Source of the DNA: DASZKW01 sp035552775
GTDB lineage: Bacteria; Actinomycetota; Acidimicrobiia; Acidimicrobiales; Palsa-688
Assembly: GCA_035552775.1 (NCBI GenBank)
Contig: DASZKW010000105.1
Coordinates: forward strand, 5,928-69,927
DNA length: 64,000 nucleotides
Direction of reading: 5' to 3'
Below the pieces are notes generated by a model. That model worked only from the letters and a program-made list of their open reading frames with translations. It had not been told where the DNA came from and ran no database searches. Positions 10,981 to 19,938 of this stretch are shown piece after piece (position 1 is the first letter of the stretch; every line of letters begins with the position of its first letter). The translations under genes and the position numbers were made by a program.

Positions 10981-12798
10981 GTGACCGCGCCTCCCTACAC
11001 TGGGCAGGCCCTACGCGATCCGTTCCGGCTGGCCGCCCTGGCGGGTAGCGGCCTGACCGAATCAGGCCCCGACGCCAGCTTCGACCGCCTGACCCACCTG
11101 GCGGCGCGTGCCCTAAACGCCCCCGTGGCCGTGGTGGCGCTCGTCGACGCCCATCGCCTTTACTTCAAGAGCCAGGTGGGGTTGGCAGCCGAGTGGGACG
11201 AAAGCCGGGAGATACCCGTCGATGACTCGGTGCGGGCTCCCGTGGTGGTCAGCAGTCAGCCGCTCGTCGTGGTCGATACGCAGGCCGACGACCGCAACTG
11301 GCTCAACGCCGCCGTGCACGAGATGTCGGCCCGCTCATACATGGGAGTGCCATTGCTCAGCTCGGACGGCCACATCTTGGGTACGTTCTGCGTGCTCGAC
11401 ATGTCGCCGCGGGAGTGGACCGACGACGAACGCTCCCTCGTGGCCGACATCGCCGCCGCCGTCACCGCGGAGATCCACCTGCGTGAGGCAGTGGTGCGCG
11501 CCACCACCGCCGCCGCCGACGCCCGCCGAGCCGAAAGGCGCCTTGCTCTGGTCAACTCGGTGACCACCGCGCTGTCCGAGACCCTCGACCTGGGCACCGC
11601 CCTCGACCGGCTGTCGCGCCTTTTGGTCCCCGCCCTCGCCGACCTGTGCGCGGTGGAGCTCTTCGGCTTCCTCCGCGGGATCAGCCCCGGGCTTCTCGTC
11701 GTCCACAGCGCCGATCCCGAGGCCGCCCGCCTACTCGACCTGGCGCAACAGATTCGCCCCCGGGCCCAGGCCCCGAACAGCTTGGCCTACCAGGCCGTCA
11801 CCGAGCGCCGGGCCCGCATGGTTACCGAGGTCGACGACGCCCACCTGCGCCGGATCTCAGTGGACGACACCCAGCTCGACCTATACCGCCGGCTCCAACT
11901 GGTGTCCATGGTGTCGGTGCCCCTTGCCGGGCGGGGCGAGCCTCTCGGGGTGCTCACCTTCGCCAACACCACGCGCTCGGGCCGCCGGTACGGGGCCGAC
12001 GATCTGGAGCTGATCTCCGACATCGGGAGCCGGGCATCAGTCGCCATCGACAACGCCCGCCTCTACACCACCGAGCACATGCGAGCCACGTCCCTCCAGC
12101 GCAGCCTGCTTCCCGAGGTTCCGGACATCGAGGCCCTCGACGTCTGCGCCGTCTACCTGCCCGGGCGCAAGGACGCCGACGTCGGCGGCGACTGGTACGA
12201 CGTGTTCGAGCTGCCCGATGGCGGGATCAGCCTGACCATCGGCGACGTCATGGGACACGACATCACCGCGGCCGCCGCGATGGGCCAGCTGCGCTCGGTG
12301 GTGCGCGTGTGCGCCTGGCAAGGCGCCGGGCCCGCCCGGGTCCTCTCCGAGCTCGACCAGTTGGTCGACCATTTCCACCAGGCGGACCTGGCGACGGTCG
12401 TGCACGGCACGCTGACCCTCGAACCCGACGGGTCTGGACGCCTGGTGGTGGCCAACGCCGGCCACCCCCCGCCGCTGCTAGTCGGCGCCGACGGTGCCCG
12501 CTACCTCGAGGGCATGCCCTCCCCGCTCATCGGGGCCGTGGACAACCCCCAGCGGGACGAGCAGACGACTGCCCTAACCCCGGGTTGGACCCTCATCCTC
12601 TACACCGACGGCCTGGTGGAGAGCGTGGATCTTCCCCTCGGCGAGGGGCTCGCTCGGCTCAGCCAACTGGCTGCCACCACCGCCGGCCTTGGCGCCAGTG
12701 AGGTGTGCAGCGTCATCGGCAGCACCATCGGGGAGTCCGACGACGACATAGCCCTGCTGGTTGTGCGCTCCGCCGGTGACCGCCCCCCTTCGCAGTGA
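10981..12798 (+). CDS. GAF-GAF-SpoIIE (PP2C-type) phosphatase
   Basis: The product is 605 residues from GTG 10981. The first GAF domain covers about residues 25-170 and a second about 190-365. A C-terminal SpoIIE/RsbU phosphatase domain has the metal-binding DVGGDWYDVFEL and GDVMGHD motifs, NAGHPPPLL, LYTDGLVES and the final DDIALLVV. These enzymes dephosphorylate anti-anti-sigma factors, so this is probably a sensor controlling a general-stress sigma pathway. The upstream start region is divergent from the membrane-protein gene. The next gene overlaps its stop by four bases. Confidence 0.92.
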   Translation: MTAPPYTGQALRDPFRLAALAGSGLTESGPDASFDRLTHLAARALNAPVAVVALVDAHRLYFKSQVGLAAEWDESREIPVDDSVRAPVVVSSQPLVVVDTQADDRNWLNAAVHEMSARSYMGVPLLSSDGHILGTFCVLDMSPREWTDDERSLVADIAAAVTAEIHLREAVVRATTAAADARRAERRLALVNSVTTALSETLDLGTALDRLSRLLVPALADLCAVELFGFLRGISPGLLVVHSADPEAARLLDLAQQIRPRAQAPNSLAYQAVTERRARMVTEVDDAHLRRISVDDTQLDLYRRLQLVSMVSVPLAGRGEPLGVLTFANTTRSGRRYGADDLELISDIGSRASVAIDNARLYTTEHMRATSLQRSLLPEVPDIEALDVCAVYLPGRKDADVGGDWYDVFELPDGGISLTIGDVMGHDITAAAAMGQLRSVVRVCAWQGAGPARVLSELDQLVDHFHQADLATVVHGTLTLEPDGSGRLVVANAGHPPPLLVGADGARYLEGMPSPLIGAVDNPQRDEQTTALTPGWTLILYTDGLVESVDLPLGEGLARLSQLAATTAGLGASEVCSVIGSTIGESDDDIALLVVRSAGDRPPSQ

Positions 12799-13556
12799 CG
12801 GTGCTGGTAGTCGCCGCCGCGGTCTACGGGCTGGTGATCGGTTCTTTTCTCAACGTCGTCATCCACCGCGTCCCCCAGCGGCTGTCGATCGTGCGGCCAC
12901 CCTCGTCGTGCCCGGGTTGCGGGTCGCCGATCGCCAACCGGGACAACATCCCCGTGGTGTCCTGGCTGGCGTTGCGGGGACGATGCCGCTCCTGCGCCAT
13001 GCGCATCTCCGTGCGCTACCCGGCGGTGGAGGCGCTCACGGCGGGTCTGTTCGTGCTCGTCGCCCTGCGCTTCGGGTGGAGTTGGAGCCTGCCCGCCGAG
13101 CTTGCGTTCGTGGGCGGGCTGGTGGCGCTGGCGTTCTGTGACCTCGACCGCCTCGTGCTGCCCAAGCGCATCGTCTACCCGACCGCCGGCCTGGTCGGCG
13201 CCGGCCTGATCCTGGCTGCCGGCGTGCAGGGCTCCTGGCACCGCCTGGCCATCGCCGTGCTGTGCGCGGCCATTGCGTTCGTCGCCTTCTTCGCCCTGCA
13301 CATGGCCAGCCCCCGCTCCCTCGGGTTCGGCGACGTGCGCCTGGCCCCGGTGATCGGCCTGGCCCTCGGTTGGCTGGGACCGCGATACGTGGTGTTCGGG
13401 TTCCTCTCGGCCAACCTGCTCGGAGTGGTGATAGGCCTGTCGCTGATCGCCGCCAAGCGCACCTCACGGAAGACGGCCATGCCGTACGGGGTGTTCCTGG
13501 CCATGGGTGCGGTGCTCGCCGTCCCCTTGGGCGGCCTGATCCACTACGGGCTGTGA
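12795..13556 (+). CDS. Prepilin peptidase (A24 family)
   Basis: Its GTG overlaps the stop of the phosphatase gene. The 253-residue polytopic protein has the GSFLNVVIHRVP opening and the cytoplasmic zinc loop with two Cys-x2-Cys pairs (CPGCG and CRSC). Both catalytic aspartates are in place, in CDLDRLVLP and in GFGD near residue 177. It should cleave and N-methylate type IV prepilins at the membrane. With the PilT-like gene at 14683 it implies a type IV pilus or related machine encoded elsewhere. Confidence 0.93.
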   Translation: MTVLVVAAAVYGLVIGSFLNVVIHRVPQRLSIVRPPSSCPGCGSPIANRDNIPVVSWLALRGRCRSCAMRISVRYPAVEALTAGLFVLVALRFGWSWSLPAELAFVGGLVALAFCDLDRLVLPKRIVYPTAGLVGAGLILAAGVQGSWHRLAIAVLCAAIAFVAFFALHMASPRSLGFGDVRLAPVIGLALGWLGPRYVVFGFLSANLLGVVIGLSLIAAKRTSRKTAMPYGVFLAMGAVLAVPLGGLIHYGL

Positions 13557-13899
13557 ACCTTCCGGCGCCGGCGGCCCGGTGCCCCGGTGGCCGGGCCGAG
13601 TGGCCGCCGCCGGGCCGGGTGGCCGCCGGGACCGGGTGGGCCAGCCGGGACGATCAGCGCCGCCCTACGCTGACCGTCCGGCGGTTGCTACCCCCTCGCA
13701 CTCACCACTATGACCCCTCCTGCTAAACGGAAACTCTCCGGATGCTCAACGTCCGCCCAACTCTGAAGTGCCAGGATGTCCCAATCCGTGCTTAAGTTCT
13801 TCGACTGCACCACCCACGGGGGTCTGGTGGACTTTGGACAGAGGGCGACAACTCTTGCGTAGAGGGCTTGATATTTGGCCGGGTACAAGGCGCCGGCCG
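13557..13899. other. Intergenic region, GC-rich then mixed
   Basis: The first 110 bases are low-complexity repeats of ccgggtggccgccggg type. The remainder is less biased and may hold the promoter of the lipoprotein gene. I see no recognisable RNA gene or riboswitch and no convincing ORF. Confidence 0.4.
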
Positions 13900-14382
13900 G
13901 TGGCCGAGATCAGATGCCGGATTCCTGCCGGGCGCCGCGCTCGGCTGCTCGCGGCCGTGCTTGCGGCCTTGCTGGCGCTGGCACTTGGCGCTTGCGGGGG
14001 ATCGGGAACTGCGGACGCTCATCTACATGTGCTGGAGTCGGACCCGGTGTTGCATTGCCAGGTCGCCGGCCTCACGCCGTGGCAGGCCACGAATCGGACG
14101 GCCCGGGGCTCGGCATCGACGAGCTCGGCACCGCTCAGCGTCACCCGGGCCTACAACCTGGCCGGCGCCGACCCGGGGGCGACCTTCGACGCGCTCACGA
14201 CCTGCGCTCGCCAGGCGGGTTGGAAGGTCCAGCAGGTGGGGCAGGGCACCACGCAACAGTCGACTCTGCAGGCGACCAAGAACTTCGCTGGCCACTGGTC
14301 CGGGGGGCTGGTGATCGACGTGGACGCAAACAGCAAGCCAGGTCAGCCTGCCGTCTTCCTACAGCTGGAAGCCGCTGCGTAG
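13900..14382 (+). CDS. Small secreted lipoprotein
   Basis: From GTG 13900 the product is 160 residues. It has an Arg-rich n-region, a hydrophobic helix and the lipobox LGAC, so it should be lipidated and anchored outside the membrane. The mature part is about 125 residues with two cysteines beyond the lipidated one (HCQVAG and LTTCAR). No family was recognised. The frame can be opened further upstream, but those residues do not fit a signal peptide. Confidence 0.7.
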   Translation: MAEIRCRIPAGRRARLLAAVLAALLALALGACGGSGTADAHLHVLESDPVLHCQVAGLTPWQATNRTARGSASTSSAPLSVTRAYNLAGADPGATFDALTTCARQAGWKVQQVGQGTTQQSTLQATKNFAGHWSGGLVIDVDANSKPGQPAVFLQLEAAA

Positions 14383-14682
14383 AGCAACGCGACGCGATTG
14401 GCATTGCGGGCTTGCCCGGCGACAAGCGCTGCCCACGGACCGAATGTCACTCACCGTGGCCGATTAGGTTAGTTGAGCTGCTGGGGTTGCGCTATTCGAC
14501 CATTCTCGTGATGCTCTATGCAGAAGTATGGGATTATAGCCAGGTTTGTGCACAAGAGGAACGCCGACACCCTCGCCGCACGGGACGGGACGTGATGCCG
14601 CCCACTCCGAGTAACCACGCCGCCGGCCGCCACTAGCGACGTTGGGAGCACGTTGGGCGCCCGTTGAGCCCGGTCATCAACA
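14383..14682. other. Intergenic region, relatively AT-rich
   Basis: About 300 bases with a local drop in GC around 14465-14560, a likely promoter zone for the pilus ATPase gene. No gene or known RNA element was recognised. Confidence 0.4.
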
Positions 14683-15993
14683 ATGGAGATTATGTCCGAC
14701 GACACCGTCGAAGTCCCCCCCGCCGGCCCGAACCCCGCCGGCCCGAACCCCGCCGGCCCGAACCCCGCCGGCCCGAACCCCGCCGGCCCGAACCCCGGCC
14801 CGAACCCCGCCGGCCCGAACCCCGCCGGCCCGAACCCCGCCCCGAACCTCGCCCCGCTCGCCGGGGCCCCGGCCTGGATCCCGGTCGAGGCCAACCTTGA
14901 CGGTTGGCTGGCCCTGCTGGCGGCGGGCAACGGCTCCGACATCCTCCTCACCGCCGGCTCCCCGCCGTACCTGCGGATCGACGGCAACCTGAAAGCCCTC
15001 GACATCGCCCCGCTGTACAGCGACGACATCGAAGCCATCCTGGGCGCGCAGGTGGGAGCGGAGCCTCTCGCCCGCTTCCGTGAGCAGAGGGAGCTCGACT
15101 TCTCCTTCTCGTGGCGCAACGAGGCCCGGGTGCGGGGCAACGCCTTTTACCAGCGCGACAGCCCCTCGGTGGCCCTGCGGCGTATCCCCCGTCACATCCC
15201 GAGCACCACCGACATCGGCCTGCCCCCGGTGGTGGAGCGCGTCATGCGCAACCCGAGCGGGCTGATCCTCGTCACCGGGGCCACAGGGTCGGGCAAGTCG
15301 ACGACCCTCGCCACCATGATCGACGTGGTCAACAGCTACCGCGGCTGCCACATCGTCACCATCGAGGATCCCATCGAGTACCTGCACGACAACAAGTTGG
15401 CGGCGATCAGCCAGCGCGAGATCGGCACCGACACCCACTCGTTCCACCACGCCCTGCGCTCGGTGCTGCGGGAGGACCCCGACGTGGTCCTGGTCGGCGA
15501 GATCCGGGACCCCGAGAGCATCGCCGCCGCCCTCACCATCGCCGAGACCGGCCACCTGGTCCTGACCACGCTGCACACCAACGACTCGGCCCAGGCCCTC
15601 GACCGTATCGTCGACGTGTTCCCCGCCGAGCGCCGGCCTCAGATCCAGGTGCAGCTGGCGGGCACCCTGCTCGCCGTCATCTACCAGCGACTGATCCCGC
15701 GCGTGGACGTGGGCATGGTGGCCGCCTACGAGGTCATGGTCGGTGTCCCCGCCGTGCGCAACCTGGTGCGCGAGGGCAAGACCCGCCAGCTGCGCAACGT
15801 CGTCGCTACCCACCGCGGTGACGGCATGCAGACCCTCGAAGTGGCGCTCGCCACCCTCATCGACGCCGGTGTCATCGACTATCAGGCCGCCGTCAACGCC
15901 AGCCTCTACCCCCAGGAGATCCCCAAGCCGCCGCCCGCGCAACTCTCGAGGTCGGAGAGAAAACACGGCACCGTCGCCGCTTCGGCCCGCTGA
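14683..15993 (+). CDS. PilT-type pilus retraction ATPase with repeat tail
   Basis: The product is 436 residues (ATG 14683, or 14692 as an alternative). Residues 13-55 are tandem PAGPN repeats not found in typical PilT. The core follows: DILLTAGSPPYLRIDG, Walker A GATGSGKST near 199, the Asp box (HIVTIEDPIEYLH), Walker B (DVVLVGEIRDPES) and the His box (TGHLVLTTLHTND). This order is diagnostic of PilT/PilU. It powers pilus retraction at the inner membrane. The stop overlaps the next ATG (TGATG). Confidence 0.93.
   Translation: MEIMSDDTVEVPPAGPNPAGPNPAGPNPAGPNPAGPNPGPNPAGPNPAGPNPAPNLAPLAGAPAWIPVEANLDGWLALLAAGNGSDILLTAGSPPYLRIDGNLKALDIAPLYSDDIEAILGAQVGAEPLARFREQRELDFSFSWRNEARVRGNAFYQRDSPSVALRRIPRHIPSTTDIGLPPVVERVMRNPSGLILVTGATGSGKSTTLATMIDVVNSYRGCHIVTIEDPIEYLHDNKLAAISQREIGTDTHSFHHALRSVLREDPDVVLVGEIRDPESIAAALTIAETGHLVLTTLHTNDSAQALDRIVDVFPAERRPQIQVQLAGTLLAVIYQRLIPRVDVGMVAAYEVMVGVPAVRNLVREGKTRQLRNVVATHRGDGMQTLEVALATLIDAGVIDYQAAVNASLYPQEIPKPPPAQLSRSERKHGTVAASAR
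14719..14847 (+). repeat. 15-base in-frame minisatellite (PAGPN)n
   Basis: Eight units of ccgccggcccgaacc type, with two shortened units, encode PAGPN x5, PGPN, PAGPN x2 and PAPN. Copies are nearly identical, suggesting recent expansion by slippage. Confidence 0.9.
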
Positions 15994-16727
15994 TGCCCAT
16001 GCCCGCGCCGCGCGGCGCACTGCGTTCACCTCTGCCCTACGACGTGCTGGCCGGCGTGGAGCCGTGCCAGGGCGGGTGGCTGGTGGTTCCGGGCAACATC
16101 CAGGGGATCACCATGGCCCCCCAGCCTCCGTTCGTGGTGCCGACCATGGCAGAAGTACTCGACTACCGGCCGTCGTTTACCGTCGTGGCCCTGCACGCGC
16201 CGGTGGGTCTGCCCGACAAGGCGGGCGACAGGCGGGCGTGCGACCTCGCCGCCCGCCGGGTGCTCGGACGCCGCGGGGGATCCGCCGTCCTGGCCCCGCC
16301 GCGTGCCGCTCTCGGCGCCCGCACCCTGGAGGAGGCCCAGGAGGTGGACCCCACCATGGATGTCGTGCGCTGGCTGCTGCTGCCCAAGGCCACCGAGGCG
16401 GTCACCGAGGTGCAGTCGTGGCGGCAGCGCTCGGTGTGGGAGGTCAACCCCGAGCTCGCCTACCTGCAGATGAACGAGGGCATCCCCCTCACCCACCCCA
16501 AGCGCAGCCAGCTCGGCCGCAAAGAACGGCGAGCCCTCCTCGACGTCAAGCTCCCCGGCATCGACCGGGTCATGGAGCAGCGTGGGCGCGGCGTGCGCGA
16601 GTCGAGGCTCCTCGACGCCGCCGCTGACCTGTGGACGGCAAGGCGCATCCTCGCCCGGGCCATCACCCGCCTGACGGAGCCCCCGGAATGGGACGCCGAA
16701 GGCGTCCGCATGGACATCGTCTACTAA
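15993..16727 (+). CDS. DUF429-family protein (predicted RNase H-like nuclease)
   Basis: The product is 244 residues, translationally coupled to the PilT gene through TGATG. It shows the DUF429 pattern: an early acidic strand region, ALHAPVGLPD, then GDRRACDLAARRVLGRRG and a conserved NPELAYLQMN with downstream Lys/Arg helices. The family is predicted to have an RNase H-like fold; its real substrate is not established. The pairing with PilT may be only positional. Confidence 0.75.
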   Translation: MPMPAPRGALRSPLPYDVLAGVEPCQGGWLVVPGNIQGITMAPQPPFVVPTMAEVLDYRPSFTVVALHAPVGLPDKAGDRRACDLAARRVLGRRGGSAVLAPPRAALGARTLEEAQEVDPTMDVVRWLLLPKATEAVTEVQSWRQRSVWEVNPELAYLQMNEGIPLTHPKRSQLGRKERRALLDVKLPGIDRVMEQRGRGVRESRLLDAAADLWTARRILARAITRLTEPPEWDAEGVRMDIVY

Positions 16728-17028
16728 AAGCCCCGGCCCGGCCAGGCCCGGCCCGGCCAGGCCCGGCCCGGCCAGCGCCGGCCAGCCCCGGCCACGCCCG
16801 GCCAGCCCCGGCCACGCCCGGCCACGCCCGGCCAGGCCCGGTCCAGCCCAAGCGCCAGCCCAAGCCCCAGCCACAGCGCCGGCGCCGGCCCCGGCCTGGC
16901 CTCTCCGACCTCGGAGAATGACCATTCGGCTACTTTCTGAGCGGGATCGCGACGGGTGGCGTATTGTCTCACCCGAGCGGTAAGGGTAACCGTGCGCACC
17001 AGCCCGCACGGGGAACAGGGGCAGGGCC
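16728..17028. repeat. GGCCCGGCCA-type low-complexity repeat and promoter region
   Basis: From about 16735 to 16850 the sequence is a degenerate tandem array of ten-base units around ggcccggcca and gccccggcca. After a Gly/Pro-biased stretch, the last 110 bases are normal in composition. They include a candidate promoter and the inverted repeat GTGCG-CGCAC ahead of the ten-gene operon. No gene is evident. Confidence 0.6.
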
Positions 17029-17535
17029 ATGCATCACAACTTGTTGATGCTGAACGATCTCTATTTCGCCTTCGGCGCCACCATCTACGTCGGGACCATG
17101 TGGGCGTTGCGGTTCTTTTTCTATCCGAGCTGGCGCTCAATGACCCCGGCGACGGTCTTCGACCACTTCGTCGTGCCCACCCGGGCCGCCACCCGGTTCT
17201 TCACCGTGGTCGTGCCCCTGATGTTCGTCGCCGCGGTGGTGGCCATCGTCGAGGAGTGGGGCCACGCCCAGCTCTGGCAGGCGGCGGTGTGCCTGGCCGG
17301 CGTCGGCGTGTCCAGCTTCGTCGGGCAGGTGTTCATCATCCCCATCAACAAGCGCGTCGCGGCCGGTGTCGCCGCCGACGCCGCTCAACGCCTCGATCAG
17401 GCCGGGCTGGACAAGCTCCTGCGCCGCTGGATGGCGCTCAACGACGTCCGGTGGGTGACCACCACCATTACCTGGGTCGCCATCATGTGGCTGCTGGTCG
17501 CCAAGGGTGACCTGAGCCGGGCGTTCGGTCGATGA
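17029..17535 (+). CDS. DUF1772-like integral membrane protein
   Basis: The product is 168 residues with four membrane helices (about 10-30, 62-84, 90-112 and 140-160). The loop IIPINKRV and the later WMALNDVR resemble the N...W..LN..R pattern of the DUF1772 / anthrone-oxygenase-like family. The gene opens the long operon and its end overlaps the hydrolase start by four bases, so it is likely a membrane partner of the oxidation pathway. The family link is moderate. Confidence 0.65.
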   Translation: MHHNLLMLNDLYFAFGATIYVGTMWALRFFFYPSWRSMTPATVFDHFVVPTRAATRFFTVVVPLMFVAAVVAIVEEWGHAQLWQAAVCLAGVGVSSFVGQVFIIPINKRVAAGVAADAAQRLDQAGLDKLLRRWMALNDVRWVTTTITWVAIMWLLVAKGDLSRAFGR

Positions 17536-18578
17536 CGCCCGCGGTGACCACAACCGGCGCTCTCGACGAGGTCGTGGGCTTCACCGCCGGCGACGGCATG
17601 GCTCTCAGCCTGGTGCACGTCGTGGGGGAGTCCTCGCCGACGCTCGGGCCCGTCCTGCTCGTCCACGGCGCCGGAGTACGGGCCAACATCTTCCGGGCGC
17701 CGGTCGAATCCAACCTGGTCGACGTCCTTCTCGCCGCCGGCTACGACGTGTGGATGGAGAACTGGCGCGCCAGCCTCGACCTGCCACCCAACCAGTGGAC
17801 CCTCGACCGGGCGGCGGCGTGGGACCACCCCCAGGCGGTGAAGGCGGTGATGGGACGCACCGGTGCCGACTCGCTGAAGGCGGTGATCCACTGCCAGGGC
17901 TCGACCAGCTTCATGATGTCGGCGGTCGCCGGCCTGATTCCCGAAGTGACCACCATCGTCACCAACGCCGTGTCCCTGCACCCGGTGCTCTCCCGGCTCG
18001 CCCGCTGGAAGATCGAGGCAGTCCACCGCCCGGCAAAGGCGCTGACCCGTTACCTCGACCCGCGCTGGGGGATCGAGGCGCCGGACCTGATAGCCGAGGC
18101 GGTGGTGGGCTGGGTCCGCCTCACCCACCACGAGTGCGACAACACGGTGTGCCGGATGGCCAGCTTCACCTACGGGGTCGGCAAGCCCACGCTGTGGTCG
18201 CACGCCAACCTGAACGAAGCCACCCACGAATGGCTGCGCCACGAGTTCGGCGCCGTGCCCCTCACCTTCTTCGACCAGATGGCGCGCTGCGTGCGGGCCG
18301 GCGAGCTGGTGGCGGTGGACGGGCTGTCCGACCTGCCGGCGCGCTTCGGGTCCGCCCCGCCGCGCACCGACGCCCGCGTCGTGCTGCTGGCGGGAGAAAG
18401 AAACCGCTGCTTTTCCCCCGAAAGCCAGCGCCGTACCTACGAATTCCTGAAGGCGAACGGCAAGGGCAAGTACGAGATGCATCTTCTCCCCGGTTACGGT
18501 CATCTCGATGTTTTTATGGGGAAAGACGCGGCCGTAGATGTGTTCCCGATCATTTCTGCGGCTCTCGCCGTCGACTGA
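17532..18578 (+). CDS. Alpha/beta hydrolase with Cys at the nucleophile position
   Basis: The product is 348 residues. PVLLVHGAGVRANIF forms the oxyanion-loop region and VWMENWRASLD follows, as in esterase domains linked to cholesterol-oxidase-like proteins. The nucleophile elbow reads VIHCQGS, placing Cys121 where Ser is usual. GERNRCFSPES and GYGHLDVFMG near the C-terminus supply the probable acid and the catalytic His. It probably acts on an ester or lactone of a lipid or sterol. No signal peptide, so cytoplasmic. Confidence 0.82.
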   Translation: MTPAVTTTGALDEVVGFTAGDGMALSLVHVVGESSPTLGPVLLVHGAGVRANIFRAPVESNLVDVLLAAGYDVWMENWRASLDLPPNQWTLDRAAAWDHPQAVKAVMGRTGADSLKAVIHCQGSTSFMMSAVAGLIPEVTTIVTNAVSLHPVLSRLARWKIEAVHRPAKALTRYLDPRWGIEAPDLIAEAVVGWVRLTHHECDNTVCRMASFTYGVGKPTLWSHANLNEATHEWLRHEFGAVPLTFFDQMARCVRAGELVAVDGLSDLPARFGSAPPRTDARVVLLAGERNRCFSPESQRRTYEFLKANGKGKYEMHLLPGYGHLDVFMGKDAAVDVFPIISAALAVD

Positions 18579-18592
18579 GCAAGGAGGAGACC

Positions 18593-19489
18593 ATGGGGGT
18601 GCCAGCCCGCATCGACGACGAAACGGGGCGCTATTCACTGGTTGATGGGATCCCATTCCAGCTCCCGGTGGCGTCGCACCATTCCCCGGCGCTGATGGCC
18701 GCTTTCACCATCGACGCCGACGCCGCCGCCAAACTCCTGCCCGGTCACGAGCTGTACCCGCTACGCCTGCCCGGCGGGCGCGCCGTGCTGATGATCACCG
18801 TCATCGATTACACGTCGACCAACATCGGCAAGTACATCGAGTTCAGCATCGGCATCTATGTCACCCACGGCCGGCGCCCGGCGCCGGCCTTTCTGCCCCT
18901 GCTTTTACGCAGCCATTACGACGTCGGCCAGTACGTCTATGACTTGCCGGTGAGCACCGAGATATCGGTCAAGGGTGGAAAGGGCATCTGGGGGATGCCC
19001 AAGCACCAGGCCAACCTCGATTTTCGCGTGGACCGCTCGACGGTGTCCAGCCAGTACGACCTGGACGGCGAGCTGGCCATGCGCATAACCATCCGCCGGC
19101 CCCGCACGACGTGGCTGCCGGTACGAATGGCATCGGCCAATTTCTGCGCCTTTAGAGGAATGTTGATGAAATCGTCGATCTACTTTCACGGACGTATAGG
19201 CGCTTCGCTGTTCTCGCAGCGCTCGGCAGAGCTGGTGATAGGGGACCATCCCCGAACCGCCGCCCTTCGCAGCCTGGATGTCGCCGCCCGCCCCCTGCTC
19301 ACCGCCTACTTCCCATCCTCGGCGGGGATCCTCGACGACCATTACGAGGGCTGGTTCCTCAGCGACGACGATCCCCCAGACAAGCAGCCCGAGGGCATGG
19401 AGAGCGTGGTCGACCTGGGCCTGGGGGAGGGCTGGCTGCCCCCACCATCGGCCGGCGGGCGGTTGAGCGACGGCAGCGGGGATGGCTAG
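18593..19489 (+). CDS. Acetoacetate decarboxylase-like protein
   Basis: ATG 18593 has an excellent aaggagga site nine bases upstream. The 298-residue product matches the ADC superfamily: GHELYPLRL, YIEFSIGIYV and KGIWGMPKHQANL. The Lys in the last motif is the Schiff-base position in true decarboxylases. Many relatives work on other carbonyl compounds, so the exact reaction is not known. It lies 14 bases after the hydrolase and overlaps the next gene by eight bases. Confidence 0.82.
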   Translation: MGVPARIDDETGRYSLVDGIPFQLPVASHHSPALMAAFTIDADAAAKLLPGHELYPLRLPGGRAVLMITVIDYTSTNIGKYIEFSIGIYVTHGRRPAPAFLPLLLRSHYDVGQYVYDLPVSTEISVKGGKGIWGMPKHQANLDFRVDRSTVSSQYDLDGELAMRITIRRPRTTWLPVRMASANFCAFRGMLMKSSIYFHGRIGASLFSQRSAELVIGDHPRTAALRSLDVAARPLLTAYFPSSAGILDDHYEGWFLSDDDPPDKQPEGMESVVDLGLGEGWLPPPSAGGRLSDGSGDG

Positions 19490-19922
19490 TGCCAATGCAA
19501 AGGCCCTCGGAGGCGGCACCAGGCCCCGCCGCCGGGGCTGGGAGTCACGCACGCTGGAGGCGGTCGCCGCCCTCACCGCCGCGTCGGGCGCCATGCAGAT
19601 GGTGGCCCCCGGGGTGGTCCTGCGCGGCGTCGCCCCGGGAGCCGACCGGCTGGGCCGGCACCTGTTCGCCACCGTCGGGATGTTCATGGTCGTGTCGGGG
19701 GGGACGCTGCACCAGGCCCTGCGTCCTGCCCGACCGGACCCGGCGATGCTCGCCTGGTCGGGCGCCCAGAAGCTCGGAGCGTCGGCGGCGGTGGCGATCG
19801 GGGTGAGGCGCCGGCTGATGTCGCCGCTGGCGTTGTCCGTCGCCGCCTTCGACCTGGTGTCGGGCGTGGCTTGCCTGGCCTACCGGCGCCGCCTGCGCCT
19901 ACCGCTCGGCGCGGGCGGCTGA
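19482..19922 (+). CDS. Small membrane protein
   Basis: The product is 146 residues with about four hydrophobic segments (AVAALTAASGAMQM, FATVGMFMVVSGG, GASAAVAIGV and ALSVAAFDLVSGVACLAY) and basic ends. I do not recognise a family. Overlap with the previous gene and a 16-base gap to the next place it in the lipid operon. It may anchor or assist the soluble enzymes. Confidence 0.7.
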   Translation: MASANAKALGGGTRPRRRGWESRTLEAVAALTAASGAMQMVAPGVVLRGVAPGADRLGRHLFATVGMFMVVSGGTLHQALRPARPDPAMLAWSGAQKLGASAAVAIGVRRRLMSPLALSVAAFDLVSGVACLAYRRRLRLPLGAGG

Positions 19923-19938
19923 GGGCGAACGGGAGACC

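Noticed and set aside
13688..13888. 66-codon minus-strand frame as a gene
   Set aside because: No start signal or recognisable fold; lies in a probable promoter region.
14719..14847. CRISPR-like array
   Set aside because: The 15-base units are contiguous, in frame and without spacers; this is a coding minisatellite.
16735..16850. CRISPR-like or iteron array
   Set aside because: Units are degenerate, contiguous and only ten bases long; low-complexity DNA.
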